Positions 12,613 to 22,881 of a stretch of 64,000 nt of DNA are shown here, one piece after another (within the stretch, counting starts at the first letter, position 1; every line of letters begins with the position of its first letter). Source of the stretch: Bidens hawaiensis. Taxonomy: Eukaryota; Streptophyta; Magnoliopsida; Asterales; Asteraceae. The stretch is from contig JAIQDT010003016.1 in assembly GCA_021521415.1 (NCBI GenBank), positions 186,001 to 250,000 on the forward strand, read 5' to 3'. Made by a program: the position numbers and the translations under genes. The notes beneath the pieces were generated by a model. That model did no database searches. It saw only the letters and a list, made by a program, of their open reading frames with translations, and had not been told where the DNA came from.

Positions 12613-15600
12613 TCATACCTCCGGTGATGTTTGACGATTTGCCGGGTTTCGCGGTTTTCGGTGTTTGGTTTGCCCTTCGAAAAGGTGAGGATACTTTTTC
12701 ATCATGTGATCCTCGCGTTCCCATGTGAACTCCGGTCCACGTCTCGAGTTCCAACGAACTTTAACAATTGGAATTTTGCTGCGTTTGAGCGTTTTGGTTT
12801 CCCAATCCAAAACCTCGACTGGTTCCTCAATGAACCGTAACTGTTCATCGACTTGTAGTTCCTCCAAAGGGACTACTTGGGTTTCATCAGATAGGCATTT
12901 CTTCAAATTTGATACGTGGAATACATCGTGTACGCCACTGAGTTCTGTTGGTAGATCCAGTCGGTACGCCACCGGACCAATGCGCTCAGTTATCCGGTAC
13001 GGACCAACATACCGTGGGTTGAGTTTGTTTCGCTTACCAAAGCGAACCACACCTTTCCAAGGTGAGACTTTGAGTAACACCCGATCGTTCACTTGAAATT
13101 CGAGAGGTTTTCGGCGCTTGTCGGCGTAACTCTTTTGGCGATCTCGTGCTGCTGCCATGCGATTTCGGATTTGAACAATCTTTTCCGAGGTTTCGAGTAC
13201 CAGTTCCGGACCAGTGATTTGGCTATCACCCACCTCTGCCCAGCAGAGTGGTGATCGACACTTCCGTCCGTACAGCGCTTCAAACGGCGCTGCCTTAATA
13301 CTTGCGTGGTAGCTGTTATTATACGAAAACTCTACCAAGGGTAAGTGGGGTTCCCAACTTTTTCCGAAATCTAAGACGCATGCACGCAACATATCCTCCA
13401 GGGTCTGGATAGTCCGTTCACTTTGCCCATCCGTCTGAGGATGGTATGCGGTACTCATATCAAGACGTGTGCCCAGTGCGCTTTGCAGCGACTTCCAAAA
13501 GTGTGAGGTAAAACGAGAATCTCGATCGGAAATGATCGAGACAGGCACTCCGTGTCTCGACACTACTTCCTTCATGTAGACACGAGTCAGTCTTTCCATT
13601 TTGTCTGTTTCTTTAATTGCTAAGAAGTGTGCCGATTTAGTCAATCGGTCAACGATCACCCAGATGGTATCGCATCCCGTCGGTGTCTTAGGCAAACCCG
13701 TAATAAAGTCCATTGAGATTTGTTCCCATTTCCACATTGGGAGTTCCGGTTGTTGCAGTAGACCAGATGGTTTCTGGTATTCTATCTTGACTCTGGCACA
13801 AGTCAAGCATTTGCTCACGTAGGTGGCAATGTCGGCTTTCATGTTCGGCCACCAGTAAAGTTCCTTTAAATCATGATACATTTTATCTGAGCCAGGGTGG
13901 ATAGAATATCGGGACTTGTGAGCTTCGTCCATCACTAGAGTTCTCAACTCTCCGTATCGTGGAACCCAAATCCGGTTCTCAAAATATCGGACCCCGTCCG
14001 ATCTGGTTTCAAGTTGCTTGCTCATGCCCCGCATGAGTTCCGATGGAAGATTATCATCTTTCAAAGCTTCCAGTTGCGCATCGCGAATCTGATCGGGTAA
14101 GCTGGCATGAATCGTGAGTTGCAATGCTCTCACTCGTCTGGGTTTATCTGTTTCTTTCCTGCTGAGGGCGTCGGCCACCACATTGGCCTTGCCAGGGTGG
14201 TACTTGATGGCACAATCATAATCTTTAAGCAGCTCGACCCAACGACGCTGTCGCATGTTCAGCTCTTTCTGATCGTAGATATGTTGGAGACTCTTGTGGT
14301 CGGTGTAAATGGTAAACTTGGTACCGTACAAGTAATGCCTCCATATCTTTAGAGCAAACACTACAGCTCCAAGTTCCAAATCGTGGGTCGTGTAGTTCTT
14401 CTCGTGAACCCGTAGTTGTCTAGAGGCGTAGGCTATAACCTTCTCGAGTTGCATCAGCACACAACCGAGACCTTGTATAGATGCGTCACAGTGTACCTCA
14501 AAGTTTTCCGTTCCCTCGGGGAGAGCTAAAATAGGGGCGCTACAAAGCTTGGTTTTCAACAGTTGAAAAGCGGTTTCTTGCGCGTCACCCCAGTTGTACT
14601 TAGTGCCCTTGTGAGTCAAAGCGGTGAGGGGTTGAGCAATCTTTGAAAATCCCTCTATGAAACGCCGATAGTAGCCGGCCAATCCTAGGAATTGTCGCAC
14701 CTCAGTCGGAGTCTTAGGTGCTTCCCAGTTTTTGATGGCCTCTACCTTACCGGGATCGACATGGATACCATTCTCGTTGATCACATGTCCTAAGAAGTGA
14801 ACCTCGCGAAGCCAAAATTCACATTTCGAGAGTTTAGCATACAGTTGTTCCTTCTTCAGTAGTTCCAGAATTATCCTTAAATGCTCTTCGTGGTCAGTCT
14901 CGTTCTTGGAGTAGACGAGAATATCATCAATGAAAACAATCACAAACTTGTCGAGGTACGCCTTGCATACTCGATTCATGAGATCCATAAATACGGCTGG
15001 TGCGTTGGTTAGGCCAAAAGGCATAACCGAAAACTCGTAGTGACCATACCGTGTTCTGAAAGCCGTTTTTGAAATATCTTCTTCGCGCACTCTCAGCTGG
15101 TGATAACCGGATCGTAGATCGATCTTCGAGTAGTAACTCGATCCCTGAAGCTGGTCAAACAAATCATCAATTCGGGGTAAAGGATAACGGTTCTTGACCG
15201 TCACTTTGTTCAACTCCCGGTAGTCGATGCACATTCGGAAAGTCCCGTCTTTCTTTCGGACAAACAAGACAGGGGCTCCCCATGGCGATGAGCTAGGTCG
15301 GATAAAACCTTTATCCAACAAATCTTGCAACTGGGTGGACAACTCCTGAAGTTCCGCCGGTGCGAGCCGATACGGGGCTCGTGCTATGGGTGCTGCACCG
15401 GGTGTCAACTCGATCTGAAATTCGACTTGACGAATAGGAGGGAGTCCAGGTAAATCCTCCGGGAAAACTTCCGGAAAGTCTCGCACAACCGGTATGTCTT
15501 CAATTCGTTTCTCCTCCGCGGGTTTCTCAACAATCTGCGCCAAAACTGCCGGATGACCCTTTCGTAAATACTTCTGTGCCTTCATAAGGGTAATGACGCT

Positions 15601-15996
15601 GGTGGTCATGCCGCTTCTCTCGCCTCGGACCGAAATGATTTCGCCGGAAGAGGTGGTAATATGGACTATCTTATCATGGCATATAATCTCCGCTCGGTTC
15701 TCGGATAACCAGTCCATGCCGACAACGACATCGAAACTACTAAGCGTAAAAGGAATAAGGTCGATATCAAAGACATGACCTGACAGTTTCAACTTACATC
15801 CCGCAAGTATATGAGTTGTTATTACAGTTTTACCGTTAGCTAATTCAACAGGAAACTTAGCGTCTAACGGGGTTGGAGTAAGGTTTAAAAGTTGGCTAAA
15901 GGCCTTTGACACAAAACTCCTATCAGCTCCAGTGTCAAACAAAACAGAAGCAAAACAATCGTTTACAGGGAACTTACCAGACACCACATGCGGATC
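12613..15996 (-). CDS. pol: Pol polyprotein of the Tekay element (protease, RT, RNase H, integrase, chromodomain-like tail)
   Basis: An uninterrupted frame of about 1,125 residues. Protease: [10 protein letters not shown] near residue 16-25. Reverse transcriptase about 185-400, with [10 protein letters not shown] and the catalytic FIDD near 352-355. RNase H follows (about 455-580) with the YTDHKSL block. Integrase has the HHCC zinc finger ([10 protein letters not shown] ... CLTCARVK) and a core with [15 protein letters not shown] and GQSERTIQ carrying the DDE residues. The C-terminus ([19 protein letters not shown]) is the chromodomain-like tail typical of Tekay/Del. No ATG begins the frame: it is offset from gag by one base at about 15996, so the 12613-15987 frame (GTG at 15987) is a continuation rather than an independent gene. 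In this family gag and pol are normally one frame, so I infer a single-base loss, or else a frameshift mechanism. Confidence 0.92.
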   Translation of the reverse strand, partial: DPHVVSGKFPVNDCFASVLFDTGADRSFVSKAFSQLLNLTPTPLDAKFPVELANGKTVITTHILAGCKLKLSGHVFDIDLIPFTLSSFDVVVGMDWLSENRAEIICHDKIVHITTSSGEIISVRGERSGMTTSVITLMKAQKYLRKGHPAVLAQIVEKPAEEKRIEDIPVVRDFPEVFPEDLPGLPPIRQVEFQIELTPGAAPIARAPYRLAPAELQELSTQLQDLLDKGFIRPSSSPWGAPVLFVRKKDGTFRMCIDYRELNKVTVKNRYPLPRIDDLFDQLQGSSYYSKIDLRSGYHQLRVREEDISKTAFRTRYGHYEFSVMPFGLTNAPAVFMDLMNRVCKAYLDKFVIVFIDDILVYSKNETDHEEHLRIILELLKKEQLYAKLSKCEFWLREVHFLGHVINENGIHVDPGKVEAIKNWEAPKTPTEVRQFLGLAGYYRRFIEGFSKIAQPLTALTHKGTKYNWGDAQETAFQLLKTKLCSAPILALPEGTENFEVHCDASIQGLGCVLMQLEKVIAYASRQLRVHEKNYTTHDLELGAVVFALKIWRHYLYGTKFTIYTDHKSLQHIYDQKELNMRQRRWVELLKDYDCAIKYHPGKANVVADALSRKETDKPRRVRALQLTIHASLPDQIRDAQLEALKDDNLPSELMRGMSKQLETRSDGVRYFENRIWVPRYGELRTLVMDEAHKSRYSIHPGSDKMYHDLKELYWWPNMKADIATYVSKCLTCARVKIEYQKPSGLLQQPELPMWKWEQISMDFITGLPKTPTGCDTIWVIVDRLTKSAHFLAIKETDKMERLTRVYMKEVVSRHGVPVSIISDRDSRFTSHFWKSLQSALGTRLDMSTAYHPQTDGQSERTIQTLEDMLRACVLDFGKSWEPHLPLVEFSYNNSYHASIKAAPFEALYGRKCRSPLCWAEVGDSQITGPELVLETSEKIVQIRNRMAAARDRQKSYADKRRKPLEFQVNDRVLLKVSPWKGVVRFGKRNKLNPRYVGPYRITERIGPVAYRLDLPTELSGVHDVFHVSNLKKCLSDETQVVPLEELQVDEQLRFIEEPVEVLDWETKTLKRSKIPIVKVRWNSRRGPEFTWEREDHMMKKYPHLFEGQTKHRKPRNPANRQTSPEV

Positions 15997-17219
15997 TCTG
16001 CGGCTTGACCCGATCCAATCACAAACGCTCTTCCTTTGCCATTTCCTCCACCGTTACTGCCACTTCCATTGCCCCCATTGTTGTCATTATGTTTCAGCTT
16101 GGGGCAATCCTTCCGGAAATGACCTTCCTGTCCACATTCAAAACATCCCTTAGTCGTCATCGGTGGCTTAGGAGCACCCTTCGCCGCTAGGTCTCCTCTA
16201 CATTCCTTCGCTTGGTGACCTATCTTTCCGCATCTTTGACACTTGACACGGTCACACTGACCAACATGATGAAAGTTGCACCTGTTGCACTTTGGATATT
16301 TCCCAACATATCCGCTCGAAACCTGCCCGCTACCGTTGTTGTTGTTGTTGTTGTGATTCTGAGTGTTGAAACTCCGAGTAAATTCGGGCTTACGGTAGTG
16401 GTGTTGCGGTGGGAGGTTTGAGGATGAAGATCTGGTGTTGTCAAACTTTCTCTTCCCGCTGTTCGGGTTGCTGTTGTTGTTACTGTTGCTGACGTGGTCA
16501 TTACTCGGGTTGTCACGGGCTTTAACAGTCGAACCCCTCGGTGGTAACGCACTCTGGGTCACAGCCTGATCCGTCAGTTTGTGAGCCAAACGGATCGCTT
16601 GTTGGATCGTGGCTGGTCTGGAAGACGTCACCATACCCTGAATCTGTGGTGCTAACCCATCAATGTACATCTCTATTCTCTTGCTCGGCGGATCCACCAT
16701 CCGCGGACACATCACTGCCAACTCGTGCGAACGAGTAGTGTAGGCTTCAATCTCTGAACCCACCATTTTCAACGACCAAAACTCCGACTCTAACTTCGAA
16801 ATTTCTTCCCTCGGACAGTACTCCTCTCGCATCATGTTTTTGAACTCCTCCCAGTTCATCGCGTTAGCCAGTTCCAATCCAAGGATCTGGACGTTCGAAT
16901 TCCACCAAGTGAGGGCGGAATCCTCAAGTGTCCCAGCAGCGAATTTGACCCTACTGACAGGGGGACAATTACACATCTCAAAGGCCGACTCGGCCTTCTC
17001 AGCCCAACGCAGGAAGCCTATAGCTCCCTCAGTGCCCTTAAACGTACTGGGCTTGCAGTCTAAGTAGTTCTTGAAGGTACATGTTCCATTCGGACCTCCT
17101 GTTTGATTTTGAACGTGTGCAGCTAAAGCGGCAGCAACATGGTCATTCAGCAGGGTTTGGAGTTCAGCTGCAGTCATGCTGATGTTACCACGTCCTCGTC
17201 CAGCGTTTCTTCCGGCCAT
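15963..17219 (-). CDS. gag: Gag protein of the Tekay element
   Basis: 418 residues from ATG at 17219 ([12 protein letters not shown]...). The middle (about 60-215) has the retrotransposon Gag capsid pattern, including [18 protein letters not shown] and [10 protein letters not shown] Ser/Asn-rich linker follows, then nucleocapsid-type zinc knuckles: [14 protein letters not shown] and [14 protein letters not shown], preceded by a Cys/His-rich [12 protein letters not shown] stretch. The last residues after GSGQAAE are out of register with the family pattern because the reading frame shifts near 15996, giving a short spurious tail that overlaps the pol frame. Gag packages element RNA into virus-like particles. 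Confidence 0.9.
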   Translation of the reverse strand: MAGRNAGRGRGNISMTAAELQTLLNDHVAAALAAHVQNQTGGPNGTCTFKNYLDCKPSTFKGTEGAIGFLRWAEKAESAFEMCNCPPVSRVKFAAGTLEDSALTWWNSNVQILGLELANAMNWEEFKNMMREEYCPREEISKLESEFWSLKMVGSEIEAYTTRSHELAVMCPRMVDPPSKRIEMYIDGLAPQIQGMVTSSRPATIQQAIRLAHKLTDQAVTQSALPPRGSTVKARDNPSNDHVSNSNNNSNPNSGKRKFDNTRSSSSNLPPQHHYRKPEFTRSFNTQNHNNNNNNGSGQVSSGYVGKYPKCNRCNFHHVGQCDRVKCQRCGKIGHQAKECRGDLAAKGAPKPPMTTKGCFECGQEGHFRKDCPKLKHNDNNGGNGSGSNGGGNGKGRAFVIGSGQAAEIRMWCLVSSL

Positions 17220-17458
17220 TTCCTAGAATCATAGTATAAAACGTGAATTTTTCTTTCATATACAACACACCATACATGCAATAAAAGATAGGTAAGAAAA
17301 AAAAAAACAACATCACATCACAACCACTTATTAGTCTAATTAAAAATTCATGATTAAAACCATTGTATTCGCTACAAAGTATTTCCAATCAATCCTTAAA
17401 ATCATAGAAAAATAATAGTTCGGATGGAGACAACCCCTCCATCTAAGTGTCATCATCA

Positions 17459-18235
17459 CTAAATGTCGTCATCTGAGGACACCTCTGAATGTGCCTCCTC
17501 CTCAGCCGGTTCCTCCTCCGGTTCTTCTTCGGGTTCCTCCTCGGGATCTTCCTCGGGATCCTCCTCGGGATCTTCCTCGGGATCCTCCTCAGGCTCCTCT
17601 TCGGGATCTTCTTCAGGTTCTACATCAGGCTCTGCCTCGGGCTCTGCCTCAGGTTCTGCTACGTTCTGGGCAAGTTGCATTTGTAGGATATCGCAACGTT
17701 CTAATGCTATTTCGGTTCGGGTCCTTGCTTCTTGGAGTTGCTCTTGCAAGTCTATCATCTCGGCTTGTATCTTCATCATAACCTTGGTTTGTTGCTCACT
17801 AGTCTCTTGCATTTCTTTCATTGCCGCTGCCATGCGGGCAATCTCCTCCTGAGTCTCGGTTCCATCTTTAAACAGTCTGGCAACATTTTCTCTAGTGTAG
17901 CGCATGTAACCCACATCACGCTCCAAACAAGAAACGACAGCTGCGAGAACTCGCTCTACAGGTTCGGTTATAGGTGGTAGAGTGTTAGGGTAAGCAGGGT
18001 GGTTCGGGTGAGGCAATGGGGGAACTTGTTCACGGTAGACCATACGTCTGATCATGTTGGGGTACCATTCCCAGCTAACGTCGTTGTCATACAAGCCTCC
18101 GGATAGGCGGTACCTCTTCGGTGCAGGAGCTTCGAGTTCCGGGACTACGCGGGGTGGCGAGGCAGTAGGTAACTGCGGTTCCTTCCCGTGAGCATGCGTC
18201 ATCGAATCGGATGATGATGAGGGTGGCGTCGACAT
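17459..18235 (-). CDS. Extra acidic coiled-coil ORF upstream of Tekay gag
   Basis: 258 residues from ATG at 18235, lying in sense between the primer site and gag, 239 bases before the gag ATG. I do not recognise a family. The N-terminus is Ser/Pro-rich with a short basic stretch (PKRYRL). The centre (about 105-195) is Glu/Gln/Met-rich and looks like a coiled coil (RMAAAMKEMQETSEQQ...). The C-terminal 60 residues are a Glu-Pro-Glu/Asp repeat ending SSDDDI, encoded by a GGATCC/TTCCTC-type DNA repeat at 17520-17650. The frame is intact although gag-pol is broken. Its reverse strand gives an unrelated Ser/Gly frame that I regard as an artefact. Possible roles include a particle accessory or RNA-binding-regulatory protein, but nothing in the sequence settles this. 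Confidence 0.6.
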   Translation of the reverse strand: MSTPPSSSSDSMTHAHGKEPQLPTASPPRVVPELEAPAPKRYRLSGGLYDNDVSWEWYPNMIRRMVYREQVPPLPHPNHPAYPNTLPPITEPVERVLAAVVSCLERDVGYMRYTRENVARLFKDGTETQEEIARMAAAMKEMQETSEQQTKVMMKIQAEMIDLQEQLQEARTRTEIALERCDILQMQLAQNVAEPEAEPEAEPDVEPEEDPEEEPEEDPEEDPEEDPEEDPEEEPEEEPEEEPAEEEAHSEVSSDDDI

Positions 18236-18395
18236 TTCTACAGGTAGGCCGGGTATATGCGCGCGTATGAGTAAAGGAGGTAAAGAAATAAGATTTCAAG
18301 ACTACACAAACCTATGCAGTGCGTATCATTATAACTAATGGGTCGTCGCGGTTATAGTCTAGTATGCATGCAGTTTCTAGTTCGCTATAACCAAT

Positions 18396-18408
18396 GGCTC
18401 TGATACCA
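18396..18408 (-). other. Primer-binding site of the Tekay element (initiator Met-tRNA)
   Basis: On the - strand TGGTATCAGAGCC lies 3 bases inside the 5' LTR end. It is complementary to the 3' end of plant initiator Met-tRNA. Confidence 0.88.
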
Positions 18409-18411
18409 ATC

Positions 18412-21110
18412 TGTCACACCCTCAAAATCCACTAACGGAGTTTTACCGTCAGAGGGTGTGAACTGGCAGGATCGGAATCATTAGTTATAACCAAACCAAA
18501 GAAAAACGTTTAAATGAAAGTAAGTGCGGAAGCGTAAAACCTTAATTCAAAAGTTGCGTCACGCAGGACGACTTAAAACCAAATGTAACTGTTAAAATTA
18601 AGTTTGCAGAATAAAAGTGTTTTCATTAATGCATGCTCCTAAACCGCGCGCCCGCCTCGGCTACCTGAGAATAACATACTAAAAGTGTCAACACAAGGTT
18701 GGTGAGTTCACAAGTAAAATAAGATAAATCGTTTAGCGTTTTGCGTAACCTCGTTACGACGTTTAAATGTTGCGTAACCCCGTTACGACGTTTGAGTGTG
18801 TAACCACGTTACAGCGTTTAAGTGTGTAACCACGTTACAGCGTTTAAGTGTTTTGCATTACCAGATAGTGTTATGTCAAATTATATATCGATAGGTAGCT
18901 AATCTATACAACAAGTATCGCTAAGTGGTTCGCGACCGAAGCTGACTGTTTATCAAGTGCCCGTCACCAGGTCCTCCAGACCATGGTAAGTGTTAGCCAA
19001 AATTTACACCCACTCAACCTCCAGTTGAGCTTAGCGTCGGGTGGGGTTTGTCAAACCCAGTAGTACTACCCAAAAGTGACTCGCTATTCCAAATATTAAC
19101 CGGTCCGATGTGTGGGACTTCAAATGTTATGTATGCCGCTTAGCCTTTACAAGTGATATATAATTTATAACAAAATCTTTCATATGCGTTTATCTCAGAA
19201 AATATGTTTATCGGAGTATGTTATCTCCCCCAAGTGAAAAACGTTTGAAAACAGTTTAAGAGTGGGGTAAGTGAACTCACTGTTTGCGAAGAATATCCGA
19301 TCTAGATCACCAAGTGATGCGCGTCGTAGAAAACTCTCTAGCGTTCTAAAATAACAAAGAGATTTTCTAAGTAGCGGAACATTTAACGAGTCTCTAGACT
19401 CGGCACATAATACCTATGCACGTAACATGTTTCGTGTTTCGTTTGTGAATCGTGTGTGACTTGAACAAGTACAATTGTGATACGATACATGAGTGAGCAA
19501 TTACTTTCGTGTCACGTATTAATAACATACTTATTAGCAATTATTCCCGTAAGGGCATTTTGGTCAACAAACAAAGACTAACTAACCATTATTCCCCATA
19601 AGGGCAATTTGGTCAATTCATGGCAATCAACTAGCAACTATTCCCCGCAAGGGTATTTTGGTCAAAATACAACAATTATATAAAAACTATCATATTTCAT
19701 GCATTCCTATACAACTCAGCAGCTAGTTTCGTTATGACAGAATTTCTACTTGAAAGATTGCACTAGTTTACCCATTATAACGTCTCAATTAATTCACCAA
19801 AAATTACCACAGGAGCATACATATCTTAGGTTTCCAGAACATCTTTTATCTTATTTTTATTCCATATAGATTGTTCATAATGATCAAAACATTACAGCTA
19901 ACTTATATCAGTCAGATTCATGCACATCAGAATGTTATTTGCAATTCCCGTTAAACGAAAAATCCAATAAATGCAAGACCACTTGGGTTTGGTTCCTAAC
20001 TCAGTGAGTCAACTTCCAGAAGTGGAACCAACCCAATTGGTCTCGTGGTTCATGAGATATAACATTTACAACATAACCTAACAGCAGGTCTAACAGCTCA
20101 GCTTTGCATCACGTTTTTGTAAAATCATAAAAGTATACTTCCACTTATCCAAAAATTACGAATTTATACTTCATAGAAACTAGACTCAACCTAGTTTACT
20201 GCAGTACCCACAATCTCAATCAATTTTCACGTTTACACTTCGTTACAGTCAGTTAAACATCGTATATACATTCTGTCCAGAATCTGTTCACATCAAAACT
20301 CAACATAATCACAACCTATGAACTATCATGCATCCATATAACCCTCTAGACACTATAACTACTATCCATGCATATCAATCACACCATACATACAAGATTA
20401 GGGTTTGTGTTTTAATTCAAATCAAGAACAACAATCAATCATGTATCAATATCAATCTAGTTATTAATCTATTATCCAACTAACAAGAATCCTAACAATC
20501 ATATTCATGCAATAATCGGCCGATTTAGGGTTTTCACATAACCCATCAAACATCAAATTAAACAATCAAAGAGGTAAGAGATGATCAAGTATACCTTCCT
20601 AGCACCTAGTTCTTGGATTAATCTCTTGATTTGATGTGTATGTGTGTGTGGTGGTGGACGGCAGCCGTGGATCAAGAGAGGGAGAGAGAGCCGATCGGGA
20701 TTTAGGTTTAGGATAATAATAATAAGTTAGGGTTTAGTTTAGGATATATTTATAAGCAAACAAGTTACACTCTAGTCCTTCTACTTTCAAGTGTTGTTTT
20801 TCTAGAACATTCTATCCTAACTTGCACATAATCATGACAATAATATAACACATAATCATGACAATGATATAACACATAATCCTAACACATAGTTATCACA
20901 TCATTAGTGTTTTAGTGTGCTTCGTTTATTCCTCGATCGTTTGCGTTTCGGTGCAAATCCCGAAAGACTACTACACATGTAGTAAGTGTTAAGCGTCATT
21001 TAAACCCTAGTTTAAATGTAATGAAGTATGCGTTATAGATTCAACGATCTTAAAGTTTGAATTAACGGAGTTGAGTTAACGAGGTTAACCTGGAATTGGC
21101 GATTGTCACA
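18412..21110 (-). repeat. Tekay element 5' LTR
   Basis: 2,699 bp, apparently identical to 9781-12479. Transcription of the element would start here on the - strand. A TATAAATA box is present at 20747-20754. Confidence 0.93.
20747..20754 (-). promoter_or_regulatory. Candidate TATA box of the Tekay 5' LTR
   Basis: TATAAATA on the - strand, about 360 bases into the 2.7-kb LTR as read in the element's sense. It is the best TATA match I saw in this LTR; no start site is known. Confidence 0.4.
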
Positions 21111-21115
21111 ACCGG

Positions 21116-22881
21116 ATACGGTGAACATATTGATATACATCTATTTATACATCTCGAATCCCGTGTAAAGTTTTGTTTATTTAACGTTTTGAGTTCGTTT
21201 TAGTTCGAGTTTTTTTTATCTTGTATTATTTAAGGTTTTGAGTCAAGTATTATATGTTTGTAGTGTTTTAGATCGTTTGGTGTCTTGAATGTTAAGCTTT
21301 AATTCTTTCTATCATTTCATGAGAAGTTTAAGTTTGTTTTGCTCGTTAATTATTACATGATTACTTCACTAATGTTTTGTTATGTTTTCATACATATGGT
21401 GGCTTGGAGAAGCAAGGGAAGCAAGTTCTAGAAGATTCTTATTATTACTTGGAGTTCAAGGAGTGAATTACACAAGATTTAACAAAGATTTAGCAACAAT
21501 TAACCATAAAATTACGTAGCCCCTATCTAGAGCAAACCGCCCCGCGCGAAGGCTAGGCCCAAGGGGTGCCACGCAGCGCCTAGGTCTACTGACCAGCCCA
21601 TCTTTGCAAATCCAAGCCCAGTTCGCGTTATATAAACATCTCTTTATAACCTAGCCGATTCTAATCAATTGTGGCAGCCGATTTTGAGAGAAACTATGGT
21701 TTTGAAGGTGTTTTGAAGCTAGGAATCAAGGAGGATCATCGAGCTTTCATACAAGTGTTCAAGGATCGATTAACAAGGGTTTTATCGCTCTAACTTTTGT
21801 TCCTTGTTCATTGTTTTTATCATGTCTTTCCTCTGTGTTTTCAATACTTGTTTAGGATTGTTTTTATTAATGATTCTAGGCTAGAATTCATGTCTACCTA
21901 GGTTTGATGAACATGTTTGACGCTTGATTCTTGCTTTGTACAATTGATTTGATTATGGTTTTGTTTTATTAATAGTAAAAGACTTGATTTTGCTTTCATG
22001 ATGCATATGAGTATTTGTTATCTTGATTGATTATTAACTATTGCTTCGCATAGATCCTTTATCTCTTGATTGTGTTCTTTAGATTTAGGGTTTATGTTTA
22101 ATCATTACTTGGTGTTTTGATTATTGTGATTGAATGGGCCCTTAGATCATAGAAGCTTGTTAATCGTTGGTTAGAGTTTTAAATGTTCTGCTAAATTCCA
22201 ATAGCAGTAAGGTGAGGAGTTGTTCATGTTTCTTGGTCAATCGCATGCTAGGATAGACTAGTGATAATATTCTTGCTTATTGTGTTGATCCTTGTTAATG
22301 ATGTCGTGTTAATCTTATCAAGTTATCTAGAGTTTAGTGTTTCGTAAGATTGCTTGCTTTAGATACTATTAATTAACTTTTTTTTGATAACTGTGAGGAA
22401 GTCAATATAAAGGATTGCTTAATAATCTAATAATCATTCTTTGGGATTTCGTTTGATTCGGTCAAGGGTCCTTTAGGGTTTGTTAGATTAATACATTTAG
22501 AAATCAGTTTCCATATCATGTTATTTGTCCATTGCTTGATGATTGTTGATGCATGGGATTCTTACCTCGGTAGATTCATTCTCTGATTGGTTTCGATCTT
22601 GTGATTTATCTGCTTGTTTTCTCGTTTACTTGTTTATTTAATTTTCTAGTTTAATATTAGTTTAAAAACCCCCTTAAAACATTAATAATAAATAGTCGTG
22701 TCGTAAGTCGAGTCTAATTAGTTAATTCGTAATTTATATAGTCCTGTGGGTTTGATATTCTGGACTTACTTAGCTTTAGTACAATTGACCGGTTCACTTG
22801 CCGGTGTTTTGTGTAGTTGAGTCTTAAGTCTAGTTTTTATTACTTATTTAGTTTAGTTAATATTTAATTGATTGTTTCTAG
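21116..22881. other. Unassigned 1.77-kb insert in the FAR1 gene, LTR-like
   Basis: FAR1 coding sequence breaks off at 9780 and resumes near 22881, but removing the Tekay element alone does not rejoin it: 1.77 kb of AT-rich DNA remains. Its tail (CCTGTGGGTTTGATATTCTG, then GGTTCACTTGCCGGTG) resembles the 3' ends of Athila/SIRE-type LTRs, so it may be a solo LTR or LTR fragment. I could not find TG/CA ends or a target duplication. An intron is the alternative, but this position in the FAR1 domain is not one I would expect to hold a long intron. Confidence 0.35.

Larger units (their letters stand above)
9781..21110 (-). mobile_element. Tekay/Del-like Ty3/gypsy retrotransposon (chromovirus), very young
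   Basis: This complete LTR element is 11,330 bp, oriented on the - strand. The LTRs (9781-12479 and 18412-21110) are both exactly 2,699 bp with a constant offset of 8,631, and I saw no difference in line-by-line comparison. The target duplication ACCGG is exact on both sides (9776-9780 and 21111-21115). The ends are TG...CA. A Met-initiator primer site (18396-18408) and a purine tract (12480-12490) are in place. The gene order on the - strand is an acidic extra ORF, gag, then protease, RT, RNase H, integrase and a chromodomain-like tail, which fits the Tekay lineage. It interrupts the FAR1 transposase of the MULE. Confidence 0.93.

Noticed and set aside
12631..13096. + strand frames over the Tekay pol region
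   Set aside because: They are antisense shadows of the 1,125-codon - strand pol frame, which has all the expected domains.
15963..16005. Programmed -1 frameshift at the Tekay gag-pol border
   Set aside because: No XXXYYYZ slippery site or clear stem was seen in the overlap. A one-base loss is simpler, since related elements read straight through; kept only as an alternative.
17463..17852. + strand Ser/Gly-rich open frame (SSGSSSGS repeats)
   Set aside because: It is the reverse reading of the acidic Glu-Pro-Glu repeat of the - strand ORF at 17459-18235, which has the better start and context. Overlapping frames at 17489 and 17491 are the same artefact.
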